From contig NC_034412.1 of the NCBI RefSeq assembly GCF_002078875.1, forward strand, positions 9,370,605-9,434,604: a DNA stretch of 64,000 nucleotides, read 5' to 3'. The translations under genes and the position numbers were made by a program. Shown piece after piece: positions 60,093 to 64,000 of this stretch. The first letter of the stretch is position 1. Each line of letters starts with the position of its first letter. Source of the stretch: Numida meleagris (lineage: Eukaryota > Chordata > Aves > Galliformes > Numididae). A model generated the notes under the pieces. It made no database searches, was not told where the DNA came from, and was given only the letters and a program-made list of their open reading frames with translations.

Positions 60093-60488
60093 TATGAAGG
60101 CTGCTCCAAAAGTAATGCCTCCTACTTTACTATGTTGTCCCGTGGTGTCAGAGGTGGATGTTGGTGGGATGGCAGTAAAGGTTGAACCATTTCCACCATT
60201 ATTCTGTTACATTTTGTTGCCATGGAACAGGTGGCAGCAGAGGGGCAATCTGACAAAATTTCAGCAGTGGTGACAGCGAGTCACTTCCACTGGCGCAGAT
60301 TTTTACTAGTGTGGCACACAGGCTGTTGTTCATTGCTGGAAAAAATGCACAGCTAATGATAGTGACTACGTTGAAAAATAGTGTTTTGTAGCTGAGAATT
60401 TGCTCTATCAAAGGGTGTTATCATGCTCTTTCTATGTGTTGTAGTTTCCATGGAAATAAATAGGAGGCATTACTTTCAGAGTGACCTA
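60093..60488. mobile_element. Galluhop-type mariner, internally deleted (MITE)
   Basis: The termini are inverted repeats: left 'ggctgctccaaaagtaatgc' plus 'ctcct', right (reverse complement) 'gtcactctgaaagtaatgcc' plus 'tcct'. TA dinucleotides flank both ends (60093-60094, 60487-60488), the expected Tc1/mariner target duplication. At about 390 bases it is far shorter than an autonomous mariner (about 1.3 kb), and no intact transposase frame remains. This family is abundant in galliform genomes. Confidence 0.85.
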
Positions 60489-60524
60489 TGTGGCCCAAGA
60501 CAGTTTCTCTTCACTCAATGTAGC

Positions 60525-61199
60525 TCAGGCAAGCCAAAAAGTTGGACACCCATGCCATAAGGATTCAACCTTGTCATTCCCAGCATTATGCTCTATAACA
60601 TCGAAGCACTCCCTGACAGAGAGCCACTCCACTGCCCCCTTCCACTTCCCCTCCGTTTCCACTCCTCCCCCTCTCTCTGCCTGATGGTGAGCAGTAGGGG
60701 ACTCAACACTACTTGAATGATGTCCATGCTGCCCAGCTGCCCAGTCATGGCTTTCTAAGCACTGAATGCAGGTGTCAGGGAGAACAGCTTCCACTCTTTC
60801 CTTGCACTCCTCTAGTGAAAGCTCTGGTTCACCCATGGTGGCTGCTCCTAACCTCTCCGTCTGCCTGAGCAGGGATTGGCTGTGGGGTGTCCTAACTGCC
60901 ACCAACGATCCATCACCGGCACCGTCAGTGCCATGCTCAGGCTGCCTTAAAGAGTCACACAGCCCCTGCTCTTCTGCAGGAGGGTCTGAGACAGCAGCAT
61001 GACCTCCCACTCTCACTGCCCCTAAGGAGTGAATTATTTGGGCTAAGGAAGATGCAGCCTTCCAGCAGCTTGGAAACGGTGACTGCCACATATTGTGCCC
61101 AAGTGCCACCAAGATGCAACATGGGGTCACCTGAGCCTTTAACTGGGCATAGCCCTCCTCCCTCTGCCCCCACCATTCCTGCTGAGAGGGTTTGGACAA
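60525..61199 (-). other. Unexplained 225-codon open frame, possible relic of a mobile element
   Basis: This is the longest uninterrupted frame in the window outside gaps and simple repeats. It begins 37 bases right of the mariner TA duplication. The translation has acidic segments (ELSLEECKERVEAVLPDTCI, VESPTAHHQAERGGGVETE) and four or more cysteines but no domain I can name. The surrounding 60.5-61.6 kb is more GC-rich than the AT-rich DNA to its left, which suggests an inserted or separately evolving segment. It could be a degraded retroelement frame, a lineage-specific gene or chance. Confidence 0.35.
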
Positions 61200-62880
61200 C
61201 TGAGTAAGGAGTTCATGCAGACGCTAGACAACAACCTAATGTCCAGGGGAAAGAGCTTTACAAATGCGACAGTTTCCAGGAGGATCCTTTTCTTCCTTAA
61301 GGCCCAAGCCTGAGGGCAAGAACAACTTTTCCCCTGAAGGCAAAACCCTGAGCTGTGTAACGGAGCTAATGCTGTACCTCGGGGCATTGCAGCACTGAGC
61401 TGAGAGCGGGACTGGGAGGGATTCACTGACTCTGCTCCGTGCCCTGGGGATGCAGCCTAACGAGGGCTGAGCATGGGAGGGCTGGGGGCATCTCTGCTGG
61501 CCCAGCTGTGTCAGGGCTGAGGGCAGGAGCATTCCCTCCTGCAGCATGGCACCTACTTGCAGCCAGAGCAGTGAGGGAGGGGGCCCCAACTTGATGGGTT
61601 TTTTGTCAGATATTGTTGGAAATCTAGAATCCAGTTTCACATCCTTTTATGAGGCTTCTTGTTGACATTTCCCTGCAGAACCTCAGATGAATCTCCAGGC
61701 CAAACATACCTGCTGCAGTGGGGACTGCTCTGGGTCTTTGAGTGTAAGAGGGGAGATGAATCACCTGAATATGGGGCATCACAGCCCTCAGCCTCCCTGA
61801 GGCCAATGCAGAGGCTGCTTCTCCATGGAGCTGAGGCTAAAAATCCTCTCTCAAAAGCTGCCCCCACTTTGGCAGCTCCAGCCTGTGGGAACTGACCCTA
61901 CCATGTGCTATCAACCCACATTCAGCCTCGCCCAGCAAGAACTTTCCCAGCCCAGGGCATTGCTTGGTGGCTGAGTGGCCAGAGATTACATATGGCCACC
62001 TCGTCTCTTTAGCCCGTAATTCTCACCTATCAAAGGGAAGCAATAAGTCTTTCTTGTCTTTTTAGCTCAGCAAAGCAAGGCTATCTCTAGGCACCTATTT
62101 GCACAGCTCGCAGTGCTCAGGACTGCTCATGCTGTAGTGCTGAAACAGGCTGGTGCAGCAAGTGAATCACACTAATTCCTGGATCACCTGTATCCTTGAA
62201 GGTGAATGGGTTCAATTCCATCAACTAGCAGGATTAAACTCCTTTCAGAAGCACTTCCCAAGCATAGTGATCATGAGAAAAAACATCATGCAAAAAGGGA
62301 TCCATTTAAAAATATTCAAGCCCTGGTCCCCCCATTCCCTTCCTATTCCTGTAGCTGCTCTCCTGAGGCTATCACAGCACAGAAGAACTAGCTGCTTTTT
62401 GAAGGCTGAATGGATCCTCAGTCAAGACACCAGTGAGCATCTAGGGATGAAGAGATCTCTGCTTTGCTGAGGCCCCAGAAAACCTGCTTTACAACAGCAA
62501 AGGAATCAGATGGGACTTAGGACTGGTGTTCTCCCCTCACCCTCCCTCCATGCCTTTAACAAGAGCCCCATTACTCGCCCTATCTGCTTTTAGGGCTGGG
62601 AATTGACCTGTATCACCTGAGCTCCCCTAATCTCTTCCTGTTGCCTTCCCCACAGCTGCCACCATTTGTCCCCACCCAGGGGTGAGTTAATGCTGCACCC
62701 TGCACAGCTGCACCCATCACAGAGAGCAGGGAGGTAACAAAGTGTGCCCTGGGTACCAGCAGCTGAGGCTTTCTTTTCAGTTCCCCAAAGTGCTGGGGAA
62801 CCTTTTCCACATGAAAATCCTCCTCCATGGGGGTCAGGCTTGTGCCCACGATCTCCTCTGCATCCCCCCATTTTGCACCT
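61200..62880. other. Intergenic DNA, no gene assigned
   Basis: The left 450 bases continue the GC-rich segment holding the 225-codon frame, with a second minus-strand frame of 134 codons ending ICKALSPGH. The remainder is unique DNA. No terminal repeats or primer-binding site could be established. Confidence 0.4.
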
Positions 62881-63176
62881 TTCTTTCAGATGTGATGTCT
62901 GGAAAATATTTGTTATCTTTACTCCTTAGGGATGAATTTCTCATCGAAGTGACACTTGTTCCCCACATCTCTAGCTGTGTGTCAGAAACCGGCGTGTCTA
63001 GGAAGATACTCTGGAAAAGCACAAAGAATTTCTCTTCCATTGAGAAGTGTCTTTTTCTTGATACCATCTCCTACTCAGCTGACACTTTTAATGTTGCCTT
63101 TAATGACATAATGGGTAGAAAACCACCGTACCATTTTACTAGATGGAGAGATGCTGATGGCACAGGCTTAATACTG
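62881..63176 (+). other. Possible exon-like open frame
   Basis: A 'gcacctttctttcag' acceptor-like tract ends at 62889, followed by about 96 open codons with a natural-looking composition (RDEFLIEVTLVPHISSC, SADTFNVAFNDIMGR). A GTAAGA donor-like site follows at about 63263. No family is recognised. It would be convergent with SST. Weak. Confidence 0.2.
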
Positions 63177-63656
63177 TGACTTTACAGGGATGCAGTGGAA
63201 CAAAGGAGAACTTTCCAAAGGGATGCGAGATGCATTTTGTTGGGGATGGTGCAAAGAATAAAGGTAAGAAAGCATTTCAGCGTTTGTGAAAGAGGAGTGA
63301 GTAAGGTATCCTCTTTTAGGATTCCATCTCTGCTAATGCACAGCTGTGATTTACTGTGGCACTGGATATAAATCTTCTAGACCGACCGAACCACGAGTGC
63401 TGTGGATTTAACTCAACCCCAATTACAGGGATTTGATGTCTAATATGCTGCAGAGTCTCTGGGTACCATAGAAAGGCTGCAGCAAAAAAAATTTCACTTA
63501 AAGAAATTTTGTGTGCACTTGTGTGTGCGTGCGGAGGCTGCGCTGCCGCTCGCTGGTTTTGCCCTGAGACAGGCAGTGTTCCCAAGACAAGAAGGCTGAG
63601 CGAGGAGACCTAGCTACCTAGCTTTTCTCAGTGACCAGCCAGTCTCAGCATCACTG

Positions 63657-63957
63657 TTTGAAACATAAAATTTATTGCAACAAAGAATTAAAAATAGTAC
63701 ATCTGAAAGAATTGCAGAGTGCATGTCATTAAGGAACTAGTCAGAAATCACAACTCAAGCAAATCGTGTACAATTGGAACTGAAAGTTTTATTAAAACAA
63801 CTCGAAATCAAACTCAAATATTCCTTGTGTGTTTACTTTCACCATAACCGTGGACCGCGTATTTACAGTCTTCGCCTCTCGTGGTGAAGGTTCTGCTCAG
63901 GGCGGGGGACTAGGAAGAAGGCAGGGGTGGATGGAGAGGACAGGTGGGTTTCAAAAG
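63657..63957 (-). other. SST: SST 3' untranslated region and poly(A) signals
   Basis: The stretch lies downstream of the SST stop codon. The minus strand has AATAAA at 63788-63793, about 165 bases after the stop and followed by a T/GT-rich stretch. That fits the short 3' UTR typical of vertebrate somatostatin mRNAs. A second AATAAA lies at 63671-63676 and could give a longer form. Which is used cannot be told from sequence. Confidence 0.7.
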
Positions 63958-64000
63958 CTAACAGGATGTGAAAGTTTTCCAGAAGAAGTTCTTGCAGCCT
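63958..64000 (-). CDS. SST: Preprosomatostatin C-terminus (somatostatin-14), partial
   Basis: The minus strand reads the last base of an Ala codon, then GCKNFFWKTFTSC and a TAG stop (63958-63960). With the Ala completed outside the window this is somatostatin-14, AGCKNFFWKTFTSC, which is invariant across mammals and birds. The two cysteines (hormone positions 3 and 14) form the disulphide ring, and FWKT is the receptor-binding turn. The hormone is a secreted inhibitory neuropeptide of hypothalamus, pancreatic D cells and gut, cleaved from the end of its precursor after basic residues that lie outside the window. The rest of the precursor, the single intron and the CRE-bearing promoter are to the right. 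Confidence 0.98.
   Translation of the reverse strand, partial: GCKNFFWKTFTSC

Noticed and set aside
1..64000. CRISPR arrays, operons, ribosome binding sites, tRNA or rRNA genes
   Set aside because: The sequence is avian nuclear DNA. No spacer-repeat array and no cloverleaf or rRNA-like segment was noticed.

Overview
This is vertebrate nuclear DNA, almost certainly from a galliform bird such as chicken, turkey, quail or pheasant. Three things point there. There are about a dozen copies of the 3' end of the avian CR1 LINE. There is a short mariner of the Galluhop type. And two recognisable genes sit at the edges: MASP1 on the left and SST (somatostatin) on the right, both on the minus strand. 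They are neighbours in human 3q27 and, as I recall, on chicken chromosome 9. Four runs of N, all inside simple repeats, show a draft assembly.

Layout. Positions 1-5707 are the 5' end of MASP1, reading right to left. Exon 1 holds only the start codon plus two bases (5703-5707) inside a CpG island. Exon 2 (3633-3858) encodes the signal peptide and the start of the first CUB domain. Intron 1 contains a compound pentanucleotide repeat and an N gap. Intron 2 runs off the left edge. The last 43 bases (63958-64000) encode the C-terminus of preprosomatostatin, that is somatostatin-14 and its stop codon, followed leftward by the 3' UTR with two possible poly(A) signals.

The roughly 58 kb between these genes is mostly non-coding. 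It holds CR1 3' ends in both orientations, two large tetranucleotide arrays in inverse orientation (25.3 and 35.1 kb), a 22-bp purine-rich minisatellite (46.2 kb), and a transposon cluster at 59.2-60.5 kb (CR1 reverse-transcriptase piece, hAT transposase relic, mariner MITE) followed by an unexplained 225-codon open frame. Several AT-rich, repeat-free blocks with homeodomain-type TAATTA sites look like candidate enhancers, by eye only.

The most interesting observation is a possible unrecognised minus-strand gene at about 11.07-12.50 kb. Four exons have GT-AG sites and matching phases, and they end in a stop codon with an ATTAAA signal about 210 bases further on. I cannot assign the protein to a family, and the model was built by eye after the fact, so it needs transcript evidence. 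I saw no receptor-transporter (RTP) gene, although human RTP4 lies in the matching interval.
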